Shown here piece by piece: positions 11,740 to 23,627 of a stretch of DNA of 64,000 bases (position 1 is its first letter; each line of letters starts with the position of its first letter). Origin of the DNA: Turbatrix aceti (Eukaryota; Nematoda; Chromadorea; Rhabditida; Panagrolaimidae). The stretch spans positions 3,252,739-3,316,738 of the forward strand of contig OZ017767.1 of NCBI GenBank assembly GCA_963969345.1, written 5' to 3'. Below the pieces are notes generated by a model, which did no database searches, had not been told where the DNA came from, and was given only the letters and a program-made list of their open reading frames with translations. A program made the position numbers and the translations under genes.

Positions 11740-13149
11740 TCACAAAACCTGATCGTACAACAGGTAGGCCAGGTAGAAACGACACACGAATGCGACGACC
11801 GAGCAGCCCACCTGAAGGGCGAGAAAGGCAGCGTTCAGCTGATATTCGTAAAGAGGACCCGTAAATTTGAGAATGAGGTTTAGGATGGTCAGATTGTTGA
11901 CCACGGCCATCCGGGCGCCGTCCTTCTCGTGCTCCGAGTAGTCCACGATCCCGACTAGCCGGAAGACGCGGAGGATGAGTGTGCCGAGGGCTGGCAGCCT
12001 GTCTGGGTCGAATTCGGACACGGACATGTGAAGTTTGCCGTCGCCATCACCGTCGAAGCGGGGCAGTCGGTGCCGTGGGCAGGGAACCAGGTGGAACAGC
12101 TGTGGAATCGAGTAGAGAAAATTAAACACCTGAAAAATATTTTCTACGTGACAAAAAAATTTTTAGACCAAAAAAACCAACCTGAGGAACGCAAAAGAGA
12201 AGCAAAGTCTTGCTAAAGTGTCCCAGAATGCCGACGACAGCGAGCAGCATGCCAGCCCAGTAGCAAAAAGTGTCGCCGACAAACACCTGGGCTGGGTACC
12301 TGTTCAGGAGGTACAGAGCAATGGTAGTGCCCAGGAAAGGCAGCAAAATGCAAAGCGAAAGCGTGTTATTCCAGTCTGATTCCGCATCGTCGATCCGGAA
12401 AATCTGAACCACGTTGAAGACCGCCACACTCGCGGCGATCACAATTGATTGTCCCGCTTCGACGCCGTTGATGCCGGCAATGATGTTGATCGCATTCGTG
12501 CAGAAGATGACCAGCATGCCCATGTACAGGTAAAAGAGGGGTCCGATGTTGACGTAAGTCGTGCCGAGAGCGCCTCGAAGGAATCCCGGCAGGAGAACCG
12601 ACGTCGACTGGCCTCCAATATGATAGATCATGAGCAGGGGAAGTGACGAAAGCGTCGGGAAGAGCAATTTGTGCCGCCAGCGAAGATCCAGCATGTCATC
12701 GGCGAATCCGAGCAAAATCGCCGTGCATGTGCTGATCATTGCCCCCAGCAGCGACAACAAACGAACGTATGGGAAATCGTGTCTGAAACAAAAACTCATC
12801 AAAATCCCTCCAAAAAAAATAAAAATGCTCACTCATGATTGATCCACAGCACGAAAGGCACAGGGATGAAAATGAACATAAAAATAAGGTAAACCGCAGC
12901 CGCGACTACGCCCATGGGCTCTGGCACGGGTTTTTTGTCTTTCTGAAACAACTCTGACATTCGCAAACCCGCTGAGCACCAAATTGAACCAACCTTGCAC
13001 ATATCAGTGCCGTAGAGCCCGCGTTGGATGAAGATTGGCATGTACTGCTTCATGATGGACGTCGCAGTGTAGCCAGCAGCCACGGACAACAGAGCATTGA
13101 TGGCAATCGTCTTGACGATGGACACATCACTCTCGCTGTCCGGCAGCAT
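11740..13149 (-). CDS. DPAGT1: UDP-GlcNAc:dolichyl-phosphate GlcNAc-1-phosphotransferase (DPAGT1/ALG7)
   Basis: The product transfers GlcNAc-1-P to dolichyl phosphate in the ER membrane, the first step of N-glycan precursor synthesis. Four exons join in phase: 13149-12994, 12942-12833, 12782-12182 and 12129-11740. The introns are 50-52 nt and the protein is 418 residues; human is 408. Visible family motifs, in order, are the GLYGTDMCK loop, GFADDMLDLRWRHKLLFP with the acidic catalytic pair, NAINIIAGINGVEAGQS, a GDTFCYWAG motif and PCPRHRLPR near the C-terminal third. Multiple hydrophobic segments fit a polytopic enzyme. The start is the first ATG of an N-terminus of typical length; a TTG upstream is open but unlikely to be used. 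The gene lies downstream of IST1 on the same strand, about 440 bases away. Confidence in identity is very high; the exact N-terminus is less sure. Confidence 0.95.
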
Positions 13150-13587
13150 ATTTGTATTTGTGGTTCCAGGAACAGAGATGAACAACGAGAATTTGAAAAG
13201 CGAGAACGAAAAAATAACACGTCAGTGAAAAAAAGTAAGCAAACGCAACATTCGGGGTTCCTGGAGCGAAAAATCGTGGACGTAAAGAAAATTGCGGCGA
13301 ACAAACGTAAAAAAATATCTCGAAAGGATTGATTTTCTTATCAATTTACTGTATTTTGGTTTCAGTATAATTTTTACGTTCAAGTTTAAATAAACCCCAA
13401 AAATCAGTTGTATTACCTCTCTTCCGGCATGTTTTTATAAAATCTGGCATCCAAAAACCAACCAAAGAATTACAAATTTGTTTTACATGCAAAAAGTATA
13501 ATATTACAAATTACACGCGCTTAACAATCCACGAAAAAAAATTTTAGGTGAGCAGCCACGAGTTACGATGGATGTTATAATACGTAT
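13150..13587. other. Intergenic, DPAGT1 5' flank / IST1 3' flank
   Basis: This AT-rich spacer of 438 bases shows no ORF of interest. It should contain the IST1 3' UTR and the DPAGT1 promoter or trans-splice acceptor. No AATAAA signal on the minus strand stands out. Confidence 0.5.
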
Positions 13588-14882
13588 CTACGTTCGTTTT
13601 TTGAGTTCCTCGAAGCGGCGCGTGAGGTCGTCGAGTGCATCTACGGTGCCGTCGCGTGGAGAAGCGTTGCCCCCCGTCGGTCGGTAGACCGGCAGGTTAT
13701 CCGTCGGCGGAAGCGGGAAATCAAAGCCGAAGCCATCGCCAGCGCTGTCCTTCTCAGGTGGTAGCTCGTAGATCGGGCTTTCCGGTGGCGGGACAGTGCT
13801 CGTCCGGATGCCTCCGGGTGGCGGTGCACCTGACAGGTTTCCGAGGTTCGGATGAGCCGGTCGGACGTATTCTGCGTACTGGGACTCCGGGGGAGCCGGC
13901 GGGGCGAAGGATGGCACGTTGGGTGGTGCCATCGGCACCTGGGAGGGGTAGAGCGAGGCTGGTGGGTAGCTGTACCCCGGGGCCTGCTGACTCGGTGGGG
14001 CAGCTGGGGGGTAGTTGTAGGTCGGGGCCGGTTGGCTTGGTGGGACGTAGTCGTAGGGAACCGTGCTCCCACCACCACCACCTCCACCACCGCTGTTTCC
14101 ACCCCCACCCCGGTTGTTGGGGTTGATAGGCCCGTTGGGGGCTTCAGGCAGGGTCCAACCGATGGAGTCGGACGAAGGAGGAGGCGCGGGGACGGGCCCG
14201 GCGGCCGGGGGAGGCACGTCGTCGGAGATGAAATTATTGAGGTTCTTCTGTGCGAGCGAGATCTCATCTTCGTCTTCGCGCATTACGGTCTCGTCCGGAT
14301 TGAAGGGTACGTTCGCGCAACGGCAGATCTCGATGAGGTAGCGCTCGACGAGGATCTTGGAAGGCGCGTTGATGTTTAGCTTCTGGATGAGGACCGGATT
14401 CACCTTCGCAGGCTCCGTCAGCTGGTTCATGCGCGCGGCCTCGGCGAAGGGCTTGCCGTACTTGATCGTGAGCTGGTCGCTGATGACCTTCATCTCGGGG
14501 ACTTCGTGGGCGATGCGCGGGGCTACCCAGAGCAGGCTGATGACGGCTTCTGCGATCCCGTCGTCGGGTTCCCTAAAAAACATAAAAATAATAACTTTCA
14601 AAAATGTTTCAAAACTCACTTCATCTGCTGAATAATGCCAAATCGAGTGTCGAGAAGCTCGCAGTAGGCTTCGAGGAGTTCGTAGGCCTCGACGAGGAAG
14701 TCATCCCGGATGATGGCCTCGACGCGGATCCGAGCACGCTCGGGCTTGCCGTTGGATACGAAATTAACAATCTCGGTGCGGGCTTTCATCGCGAGCTCGG
14801 TCTTCTTCTTCTCGAGCAACTTGAGTCGGTTGACGGAGAGTCGAAGGTTCGTCTTCAGCTTGGGGTACTGCGTGCCCCACAT
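13588..14882 (-). CDS. IST1: IST1 homolog (ESCRT-III associated)
   Basis: IST1 proteins act with CHMP1 in ESCRT-III membrane remodelling and recruit VPS4 and MIT-domain partners. Two exons (14882-14620 and 14572-13588, intron 47 nt) give 415 residues. Residues ~8-180 match the IST1 helical core, including NRLKLLEKKKTEL, ARIRVE.IIRDD and a KILVERYLIEI segment. The middle (~200-370) is proline, glycine and tyrosine rich, with a nine-glycine-type run and repeated YPP units, as in animal IST1. The last residues, DLTRRFEELKKRT, fit a MIM1 helix (L..R(F/L)..LK) that binds MIT domains. The start codon lies 9 bases after a TGTTTGTTTCAG acceptor (AG at 14892), which looks like a trans-splice site. The core is certain; the linker length is as read. 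Confidence 0.95.
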
Positions 14883-15342
14883 CTCGGCTATCTGAAACAA
14901 ACACGAATGGGTTCTCTGGCATAATCGATTATCAAATAAATACGCATCGACCGCAACAAAACAACGCGCAGATTGCGAAAGGAGCAGACGAGCGATGAGT
15001 CATCACAACAACTTCCCGAAAATGACGTCGTTTGATTCAGAAAAACACCGCTGACCGCGGTAGAATCCGAGCAATCGATAACACAGGAGCTGTCAAGTTG
15101 GGATACGAGAAACAATTAAAAAACGCAGTTGTGGGTAAACAATGCGTCAATAAACGACGAGACCCGGTTCGGCCGGACAGGAAACAGGAAAAGTTTTTGA
15201 CGAGAAAAAGCAACGCCGACGGGGGACACTATGCGCTCGGAAAGGTCTCTGTTTATGCGGATTGGAGGAATTTTTCTTGACGAATTTGAGATCCAGAAGC
15301 TCCTCCAACAATTATAGTTGGAAACAGCCGAGATAATAAACA

Positions 15343-15788
15343 AAAGTAATATAATAGTGATGTTAGGATATTACGCAGCACACCTAAAGTAACATAATAG
15401 GGTTGAAAAATGTAACTCACAAAATTTGAAATACGAAAAGTAACGAAATAACCAAAACAGCATGTTATGCAAGGCACCTGAAGTAATGCAATAGGGTTAA
15501 AAAGATGTTACTCACCAAATTCCAAAAGTAACATAAAATCGTTAAAAAATATTACTCGCAAGTAACATCTTTTTTTGCTATTGTGTTACTTTTCGTTTTC
15601 TGAATTTTCCGAGTAACATTTTTTCATCCCTATTTTATTACTTTCGGTGAGCTGAATAACATTCAAACTTTGCTATTTTGTTACTTTTGGATATCCAAAA
15701 ATTGCGAGTAACATCTTTTGGTCCTTATTATGTTACTTTAGGTCCACTGCATAACATCGCGCTTTCACTATTCTGTTACATTTCGCAC
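15343..15788. repeat. Fold-back element copy 1 (SRP68/IST1 spacer)
   Basis: This copy is made of degenerate ~95-bp units containing GTAACA..AATAG..GTTATGCAGC.CACCT.AAGTAA. The left half reads one way and the right half its reverse complement, meeting near 15555 at a degenerate core (ttactcgcaagtaa). It lies between the end of SRP68 and the start of IST1, both on the minus strand. Confidence 0.8.
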
Positions 15789-15894
15789 AGTTCTCCAAAA
15801 ACATCGCAATCAATTTTATAATTTCCCCATCAATAGATAAATTAAAACAAAACATGTCATTAACAAAAAAGCGTCGAAAACTCCGTCCAGTGAC

Positions 15895-18773
15895 TCATCG
15901 ACCTCCCCAGAAGAAGCCCTTGACGTAGCTGCCGAAGCCTCCCTGGTCGTCGGCATTGGACTGCTCGGCAGCAGCAGCCGCGGCGGCGGCAGCCTTGGAC
16001 TTCTGCTTCTTGTTCGGCTTCGAGGGGCCTCCGGAGGTCTGCTTCGCAGCAGCGGCGGCGGCTTGCTGCTGGGTAGATGCCTGTTCCTTCTCGATGAGTT
16101 GCTGCACCCGTGGTCGAAGGTCCGGCATCTTGACGTGGTTGATCGCGAGATCGAAGAATACCGGCTTGACGGGCATGGGCTGGAGGCGGGGCGGGGTCGG
16201 CACGAGGCTCACCGACGCGTCCGGGGCCTTTAGCGCTTCGACGGAAGGCGCGGCCCAGTTTTCGGCGATTTCGTACAAGGGCTGCAAAAAAATTGCGTCA
16301 AATCAAAATTTGAAAATCTGTCGAAGAACTCACAAGGTTCTGCTGAACTTCAGCAACCTCTTCTTCGCCGGCAGCGTCGGAGATGCGGTTGGCAAGAGAT
16401 GAAATCTTGGCAGTGTGGATGAGTGACGCCAGCTCATCGAGGTCGGCGGCGGTTTCGGTGATGTACGAGTTGCCCTTGAGGTTGGCGAGCTGGGCGGCAG
16501 CCTGCTTCTGACGCTCAGCCGCGCGATCGAAGAGGGCATTGGCCTTGGCGTATTGGGAGAACGATGCGTAGGCAGAAGCCATGTAATGCGTCCTGAAACA
16601 AATCCACAGTAAATCATATTTCCTACAGTAACCTAAAAAACCGATACTCACTTGTACGCCTGGTAGAACTCCGCCTTGAAGGTCTGGGCCTGGATCAATG
16701 CGTCATCGTTCGCAGCACCTGGGAGCCGGATGATGTCATTGCTGTTTTCAATGACCTGCGCGTAGAGTCGGAGGAAATCCTGGGGTCGGACCCGTTTCTC
16801 GCCGTCGCTGGCCTGCTTCAGCTGGGTGACCATGAGCAGATACCGTTCGGAGCCACGAGTCAGCCGAAGGAAATCCAGGTAGGCGAGTGTGATCTGGATC
16901 GAGTTGAGCTCGTGACCTGTGCTGTCGGCTGCAGCCTTGCGGTTTTCTTCGCCGATCTTCTGGGAAGCGTCGCGGACTTCGGAAAGGAAAGTTTCGTAGA
17001 GCGTGAGCTGGGCATCAAGGTCCTGAGTTTGTCGGAGTTGTTCGGACAAGTTGCTAGACGCATCCAGCACGTTCTTGACGCGAGAATGTGATACAGGAGC
17101 TGTTAGACCACCCCAGGTGATCGTCTTGTAGTCCGATGCCGAGGTACGGGTCTGGACTTCACGGATGAGTTTCTGAAATGCAAAAAATATATATAAGCGT
17201 GTAAAACTGTTATAAGACCTTCAAAAGTAAAATTGTTGTTGTTGCAAATAAATAGCAATCAAAATTTTGCGAGAAAAACAAATTATAACGCTATTAGGCT
17301 ATTTTTTTCCACAAAATTCCGACGATCAAACGTAACAAAATAGTGAAAACATAATGTTACGCAGCGCACCAAATGTAATAAAATAAGAACCAAAACATGT
17401 TACTCGCAATTTTTTGATAATCAAAAGTAACAGCATAGCAAAGTTCGAATGCAATGCAGCGCACCGAAAGTAATATAATAGCGTTCAAAAAATGTTAGTC
17501 GCAAAATTCAGAAAACGAAAAGTAACATAATAATGAAAAAAAATATGTTACTCGCGAGTAACATTTTTCAACGCTATTATATTACTTTAGATACCCGAAA
17601 TTCTAATAACCAAAAGTAACTTAACATCCAAATAGCAAAATTTGGATGTTATTCAGCGCACCTGAAGTAATAAAATAGAGTTGAAAAAGTGTTACTCGCA
17701 AAATTTAAGTAACAAAATAGAGAAAAAAGATGTTATTCACGAGTAACATTTTTCAACGCTATTGTATTACTTCACGGTTATCAAAATATTTGTTACCATT
17801 CACCATCAAAATTTTCCAAAAACATTTTTTTCAAAGTTATTACGTATACTTTTGCTGCCCAAACTTTGTAGACATTGTTTCCCAATTCAAAAACACTTAC
17901 GTCAAATTCTGCGTTCAAATCGTGAGTTCCACCGACGCTGAGTTCAATGAGCTCGTTGATTGGAGCCTCAAAACGTCCAGAGTTGTATTCGCAGAGTTTG
18001 AGCGTTTTCTGGATCTCGAAGCAGCGGGCCTTGTACAGTTCCACGAGCTCCGGCATGACAACGACTGTAGCCAGCTTCTCGTAGATGGTCTTCGCAGTCC
18101 GGTAAAGGTCGCCCGCGTTTCCCCATTGCTGGAGCTCCAGGTAGAACGAGGCGCTGATGAAGGCGTTGTACGCCTGAATTTCGAGACGCGTGGTCGTGTC
18201 CAACTAAAAAAATAACATAAAACTATCGGATACAAAATACAATAAAAACGAACGCTATCAATGTTCTTCGCGATTAGTTCGAGATTGTTGGCATGCTTTA
18301 CGGCCCGTCGAAGCTTGTTTCGCATGTGAAATTTCTTCCGCGACAGCGGATCGTCGACCGCGTCGTACTTGAGCTCCATGGCGTACGCCCAAGTTCTTTC
18401 TGTTTCAAAAACCAGCACATCCAGGAACCTAAACGAAAGTAGACTTTAAATAATCACAAAATAGTGCAGAAAAACTTACTTGACATCTGAGACAACGTCG
18501 GCAGTGATGGGCTTCGGGACGTACTTTGCGCGGTGCTTGGGAACGCATTTGTGAACGTTGTTGTACTTGACCGCCTTCCTGACACGATTTATACGCCTCG
18601 CACAATATCCTCTGAAAAACAGACCTTAAAGATAGCTTTTGACTCCTGTAGACTCACCGATAACGCTGGTAGTCACCGTGACGCAAGCCATGCTGCTGCT
18701 GGGCGTCCTTGATGAGCTGGAGCACGTAGAGCGTCGAGATCGGCGTCTCTTGCGGTGCCGGATCAACCTCCAT
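15895..18773 (-). CDS. SRP68: Signal recognition particle subunit SRP68
   Basis: SRP68 forms a heterodimer with SRP72 and binds 7SL RNA in the particle that targets nascent secretory proteins to the ER. Seven exons join in phase: 18773-18658, 18611-18480, 18428-18254, 18203-17901, 17172-16652, 16592-16334 and 16281-15895, giving 630 residues (human 627). The N-terminal RNA-binding domain is clear (DAQQQHGLRHGDYQRYRGYC, and later ERTWAYAMELK..., RRAVKHANNLE). The C-terminus has the SRP72-interacting FFDLAINHV segment and ends in GSYVKGFFWGGR, like the vertebrate GYIKGIFGF tail. A low-complexity alanine/lysine stretch precedes that tail. Five introns are 46-59 nt. Intron 4 (17900-17173) is 728 nt and contains a fold-back repeat. 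Identity is very secure. Confidence 0.96.
17331..17772. repeat. Fold-back element copy 2 (SRP68 intron 4)
   Basis: This copy has two palindromic centres, TTACTCGCGAGTAA near 17550 and ttattcacgagtaa near 17733, so it is a composite of more than one inverted block. It occupies most of the only long intron of SRP68. The units match those of the other copies in this window. Confidence 0.85.
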
Positions 18774-18957
18774 CGTCCAATTCAAGCAAGTTGTGGAGAT
18801 TTATGTAGCTACGGTGGCTGGAATGGGACGAAAAATGAAGTGTTGTCGGTTTTGCACGAATAATTCATGTGCAGTCTGCGTTCGTGGCGAGACGCGCAGA
18901 AATGCAGAATTCACGATAATGCACGCGAAGAACGTAATTTTATTTTATTTATTTTAT
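18774..18957. other. Short spacer, SRP68 promoter side
   Basis: Only 184 bases separate the stop of the srv-like receptor from the SRP68 start on the same strand. It holds no ORF. A TTTTA-rich run at 18939-18964 overlaps the receptor stop. Confidence 0.5.
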
Positions 18958-19985
18958 TTATTTATTTGACGACACAACATTGATAGCTCTGCTTGCAGTT
19001 TCAACTGTAATCAATGCCATTGGCTTCTGACAACCGAAAAACATAAATAATCGATCTCTAAGGGTTGTCGAAAATGCGATGAGCAGGTATGGATTTATCC
19101 CGGAGTAGATGTCATTGATGAGGTTGTACATGGTGTAGTCGTGGTCCATCTGGAGCATAAAATCTGGAAACACCTGCATAGACATCGCGTAACACGCGAA
19201 GAGGGTCTGCATGCCGCAGTTGGCAGCACAGACGATGAGTAGTCGGTACTCGCGAACATTGTGCGCCTGTTGACTCGCGGCATTCTGGAGTGATACAAAC
19301 GCGACGACGTACATGGCAATCGCAGCGAGAGACGTCAATCCGAGGACCCCGCCTGCCAGCGTCCAGATGACTTTCAGGCCCTCCGGGTTGCTCATGTAGC
19401 CGACCATACGGCAGCCAGAGTGGAGCCACTCGACCGGCCAACCGGCTATGACGAGACCAACTCCGAAGCCGGGGACTACTATGACCAGGTAACACAGGTA
19501 GACATAGGGTGGGCGCCAAAGCTACAAATAAAAAAATTTTTGCCGTTTGTCAAAAAATGATTGAAGCTTACTTTTTCCAAAAAATCCGAATAAACAAAAA
19601 TTGACAGTCTATTGAGCGCAATCGTAAAAACTGCCATAGCCTGACAAAATCCACCACTCCAGGCGATGTAAAAGTACACGTGCAACAGTTGAACATTCAT
19701 ATTACGGTAAAAATTTGGTAACAGACAGGTCTTGGGAAGAACGTTGAAAAGAATATTGTTAAAAAGCATAACTGCAACTTTTATACTTTTTTTTGTTTCT
19801 CAAGTCCCCAAAAATGTCCACTCACCAACATCGATAACACCAACAATAAAACAGCATTTAAAAATTGGAAAATTTAAATTTCCCATATTTTTGTACCAGG
19901 ACTGCGCAATGACCACTAGTACCGCGACGTACAGTGGCAAGGTGATTCCTACGAAGACAAATTCAACAGCCTGTATGACAAGCAT
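18958..19985 (-). CDS. Nematode serpentine chemoreceptor, srv-like
   Basis: This is a predicted seven-transmembrane receptor of the nematode-specific srv/srg group, likely chemosensory. Three exons (19985-19826, 19771-19572, 19521-18958; introns 53 and 50 nt) give 307 residues. Typical features are the IALNRLSIFVY segment with FLEK-LWRPPYVY after TM3, WPVEWLHSGCRMVGY in the extracellular loop between TM4 and TM5, and YNLINDIYSGINPYLL in TM7. The first ATG (19985) is used as start; a CATACAG acceptor 16 bases downstream leaves room for an unseen upstream first exon. No ligand can be inferred. Neighbouring membrane-protein genes (SLC6, a second receptor, a lectin-like protein) form an accessory block between conserved housekeeping genes. 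Confidence 0.85.
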
Positions 19986-20292
19986 TCGTAAAAGTGTAAA
20001 TATGTAATATAAACAACAAAAAACATTTTTTTGACCTTCTGGAAATTATATAAAATTGCATTTTTACACGTTTTTTTGTCCAGATAAATAAATGTATTAT
20101 CGAGCGTAGACACCGGATAATAGACTTTTCTGGCAACCTTAATTTTATAAAAAAGCACTCGTATAAAAAAAGTTCACTTGCCCACCTGTAAATGCTAAAA
20201 ACGGTAAATGTACAGTTGTACCTCAAAGAAACATCATAGAACAAACAATTTATACATTATCAATTTTTTACGAGTTATTTATGTATTATACA
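19986..20292. other. Intergenic, nothing supported
   Basis: This AT-rich sequence of about 300 bases separates the truncated SLC6 copy and the srv-like receptor. Open frames here lack any receptor or transporter signature. Confidence 0.5.
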
Positions 20293-20622
20293 TCAAAGTT
20301 TCCGTTCTCCTTCTCTTTTTCGACGATTTTTGTGTAGCTGATTCTGACCGGACGGATTTTGATGTCCAGCGTATGCCGTAAATATGAAACTTCTCCAAAA
20401 CTTTGGAGTCGTGCCAGCCTCGGCGTAGTACTTGTTTTTAACAACTTCTTCGATGGAAAAGTCCGTGATGATGGCATTTCTGACGTCGTCGTTTGATTCT
20501 GTTTTTTGCTAAAAAAAACTATGAAAAGGAGCACAAAATGTAAAAAACGCTACCAGATTACTGGACTCAGCAAATGACGGCTCCGAGGCGTTAGCAGATG
20601 ACTGACCGCCAGGTAACTCCAT
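20293..20622 (-). pseudogene. Truncated duplicate of the adjacent SLC6 gene 5' end
   Basis: The first two exons of the neighbouring SLC6 gene are repeated here: exon 1 (20622-20554) starts MELPGGQ and carries the same A.ASEPSF segment, and exon 2 (20508-20293) starts QKTESNDDV followed by TDF.IEE. The 45-nt intron is also recognisably the same sequence, with gtagc..acattttgtgct.cttttca. Similarity to the transporter fades after ~25 residues of exon 2, and the frame ends at TGA after 94 residues with no membrane segment. It is a recent partial copy. It could be a dead fragment or make a short soluble protein from the cytosolic head. Confidence 0.75.
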
Positions 20623-20836
20623 GTTGTGAACGTAAAGTAAACGTGTGTTGCGTTGTGTCGCAAATGGCATGCCGAAAGTGTAGGGCAAACAGATTTGATT
20701 TCTTATTTTTGCATATTGAGTTAACTTAATGACTACGTTATAACGTAATCACACTTCCAGATCAATTACATTTATTTACAATACCCGAACATTACAGAAT
20801 GAAAACAGACTTCTTGTTAATGTAAAAAATCGCATT

Positions 20837-23171
20837 TCATTCATCTTCGCGCGAGACTGAGGTGAAAGCTTCGTCCTGCATGACCGGTCGATATCTGCCC
20901 CAATCGCTGGAGGGCATGAAAAGAACCCGGTACTTTCGGTTCTCCCGGTACATTTTGAAGAGTTGTATGGCGATGTAGATAGGGGTAATTCTAAATAAAT
21001 TTTCTATCAAATAAATCAGAATCAAAAATAAACTTACATAAATCCGGTAAAAATGATGACAAGACTCACAACTGATTCTGATCCTTCCCTATCAGTAACC
21101 AATTTATCGACGACATTTATAACCAAAGCGACAAAATTGCCACCAAGGATTGCCGGTGTGATGCCTTTAAAAATCACGACTTCTATGTAGTGAATAAACG
21201 TTGGCCGCCATCCAATCATGTTTTCAATGTTCGCGCAGAAGTTTCGATATCCGTAAAAAAACATGAGTGCGATGACTTCGACGGCCCCGACTAGGGCCAC
21301 AAAGAACACGCCTGCTTGAAGGAAAAAGGTAACGAAAACTGTGCCATGTGGAGTCAGCAGATAGATACAGATGACGCTGGAACAAAAGCAAAGTGCGCAG
21401 ATGACCAGAGCCCGTTGCCAATTGCGAGTGATCTTCAGACGACGAATCACTGCCGCGAGCAGGATTTCGTAGGATACCAGCTGGAAAAAAACAGATAACT
21501 TAAAAAATTATAAAAAAAACAGTGTTGTCGGGTACCCGACCCAAACCCAAAAATTTTGGGTGTTTGACCCAAAAAACGGAGTTGGACCCAAAAACCCCAC
21601 CCAAATCATACTCGAAACTGAAAACCCGAAATTTGGGGTGAAATAACACCGAAAAAAAATCAACTTACAACGCTCTGAAAAACGAGCATAGCCAGGCAAC
21701 CGTAATAGAGCAAGCAGAATACAGCTGCCACCAAGGGACTCGATTTACGGATTACAAATTGTCCGAAAGCGCTGAGCAAATAAGCATCCTGTAAGACAGT
21801 CATAATGTTCTGTATGGCCGCGGCATTTTTGATTCCAGGATAGAGTTCGGCTGAAAAGACACACACAAAAAAAAGGTTAGAAAAAATCAATCAATCAATC
21901 ATAAAATTCAACTCACTAATAATTCCTGCCGTGGTAACGTTAAAAATATAAATATGCATCAAAGACACTACAATATCGATAGCCATGGTCAGCAGAACGT
22001 CGAAGAATACATTGTTGTTGAATGGGTTTCTGGACGTCATTCTGATGACACCACCATCGCAGAGACTCAGAGAAAACAACGTCAAAGCCACTGCGTATGT
22101 CCATGAAGGGGGATATAGCAATCTTTCAAAATCAGGCTTAAAAAAATCCGACCAGAGCAAATCAAGTTCCCCGATGTGATACACTGCATAGCCGAATACG
22201 ATAAACGTCAGTACGAGACCAACGACGCCTATGACCGACGAAATGTGTCCAATCTTAGTCGGAAGATATACCACGATGACAGCCAACAATCCCCAGAGAC
22301 CAAAGAGCAGTACAACCGTTGTGTATTCTATTTTAATCGTAGAAAGGTTGTAGACGTGGTGATCGACATAATCGGTAAAGACGCCAATTCGCATGATGTT
22401 GGTTGAGTTCAAGACCTGGTGGTATGTTTTTGTACAATTGGCGGGAAATGACATCCATTCGTATGTCGAATCTTCATTCTCCCAATATTGCTTGCATCTG
22501 TCGATATCGGCGAGTACAATACAGTAACTCGACTCACACGATCTCTGCTGCTGAAAAGCCATGATAACTACTTCCAGAGCTATGTAGAGCGTATTTGCAG
22601 CAAACGGCATGAAGTAGATTCCTCTGTAGAACGAGATGATGGAATACATGCCCCCGATGCTGTTGAGAATCGGCGAAATTCGGGAAAATACGATATTCGG
22701 GTGCAGAGCGGAGTACTGCCCGATAACAGCTTCGATCAGCAGAATTGGAAAACCAACCAGAATATAACTCAGAAACAATGGAATCAAAAATGCACCTAAA
22801 CACTCCGAATTTTTGAAAAAAATTTTGTGAAGAAGAAATAAACAAACTCACCGCGTCCGTATATAACAAAATATTTAGGAGTCATCAGCATGTTACCGTA
22901 CCCCAATGAATAGGCGGAAAGCGAGAGCCGGTTGAATACGGACATTCCTCTGGTTATTGGCGTATCCGTTGTATTGTATTCGGATTCCTTTTCGGCGATT
23001 TCCTCAATGGCAAAGTCCGTGAGGATGGCATCTTTGACGTCGTCGTTTGATTCTGTTTTTTGCTAAAAAAAACGGATGAAAAAGAGCACAAAATGTAACA
23101 AATGCTACCACATTACTGGAAAATGACGGCTCCGAAGCTTTAGCAGATAGCTGACCGCCAGGTAACTCCAT
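20837..23171 (-). CDS. Divergent SLC6-family transporter (nematode SNF type)
   Basis: The SLC6 family comprises Na+/Cl- coupled neurotransmitter and amino-acid carriers. Six exons (23171-23109, 23062-22852, 22795-21917, 21850-21669, 21480-21038, 20990-20837) join in phase to 643 residues, the usual family length. The family pattern is clear around TM1-TM2 (SLGYGN..., GRGAFLIP, GFPILLIEAVIGQY), in the large extracellular loop with N-x-T sequons (NCT, NST, NLS), and in the later helices. However, the TM1 hallmark N-x-WRFPY is replaced by GNMLMTPKY, removing the W-R-F residues, so normal ion-coupled substrate binding is doubtful. The start shares its exon 1 with the truncated copy downstream. 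The gene is divergent from the srg-like receptor, with about 425-455 bases between their starts. Substrate cannot be predicted. Confidence 0.85.
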
Positions 23172-23594
23172 GTTGCTGTGAATCTAAAGTGAGCGTCAAG
23201 AGCATATCAGAAACGTGGGAATACAATTTTTTTTATCGTTTTGCATAGCGTGAAAAACTTCACAAATAAATATACATATATACCATTTTTAATGCTCTGC
23301 GTTTTTTGCGAATAATTGTAATTTCTGTACGATTTATCCCCGAACATGTTCGTGTTCCTTCGTTCGCGAACAAAAAATGGCGGTTCTGATAACCATGGTT
23401 ATACTAACAGCCCTTTTTAGATATTTCGAAACTTTTACTTCCGTTTTCAAAAAAATTGTCCATTGTTTTTAGTAATACCTTTGAAGTCGATTCTGACTCT
23501 GTAATTAACTTATGCTAACCAAAAGTGCTGTTAAAACTGCCAGATTCAATTAAATTATGTTCGCAAGAAAGTTGGCACTACCTTCTTACAGACT
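23172..23594. other. Divergent promoter region, SLC6 / srg-like receptor
   Basis: About 420 AT-rich bases separate two oppositely transcribed genes. Tandem cgtt/gttcg motifs occur near 23345-23370 (aacatgttcgtgttcc, gttcgcgaac), including the perfect palindrome GTTCGCGAAC at 23363-23372. No ORF is supported. Confidence 0.45.
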
Positions 23595-23627
23595 TTGCTT
23601 CATTTGTACTTTCCTCCCGTATTCAAA

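Noticed and set aside
13852..14379. Glycine/arginine-rich plus-strand frames opposite IST1
   Set aside because: They are antisense to the IST1 proline/glycine-rich linker and have no family similarity.
15343..15788. CRISPR-like direct repeats
   Set aside because: Units are degenerate, ~95 bp, arranged in inverted arrays and scattered through introns of a eukaryotic genome; no spacer/repeat alternation.
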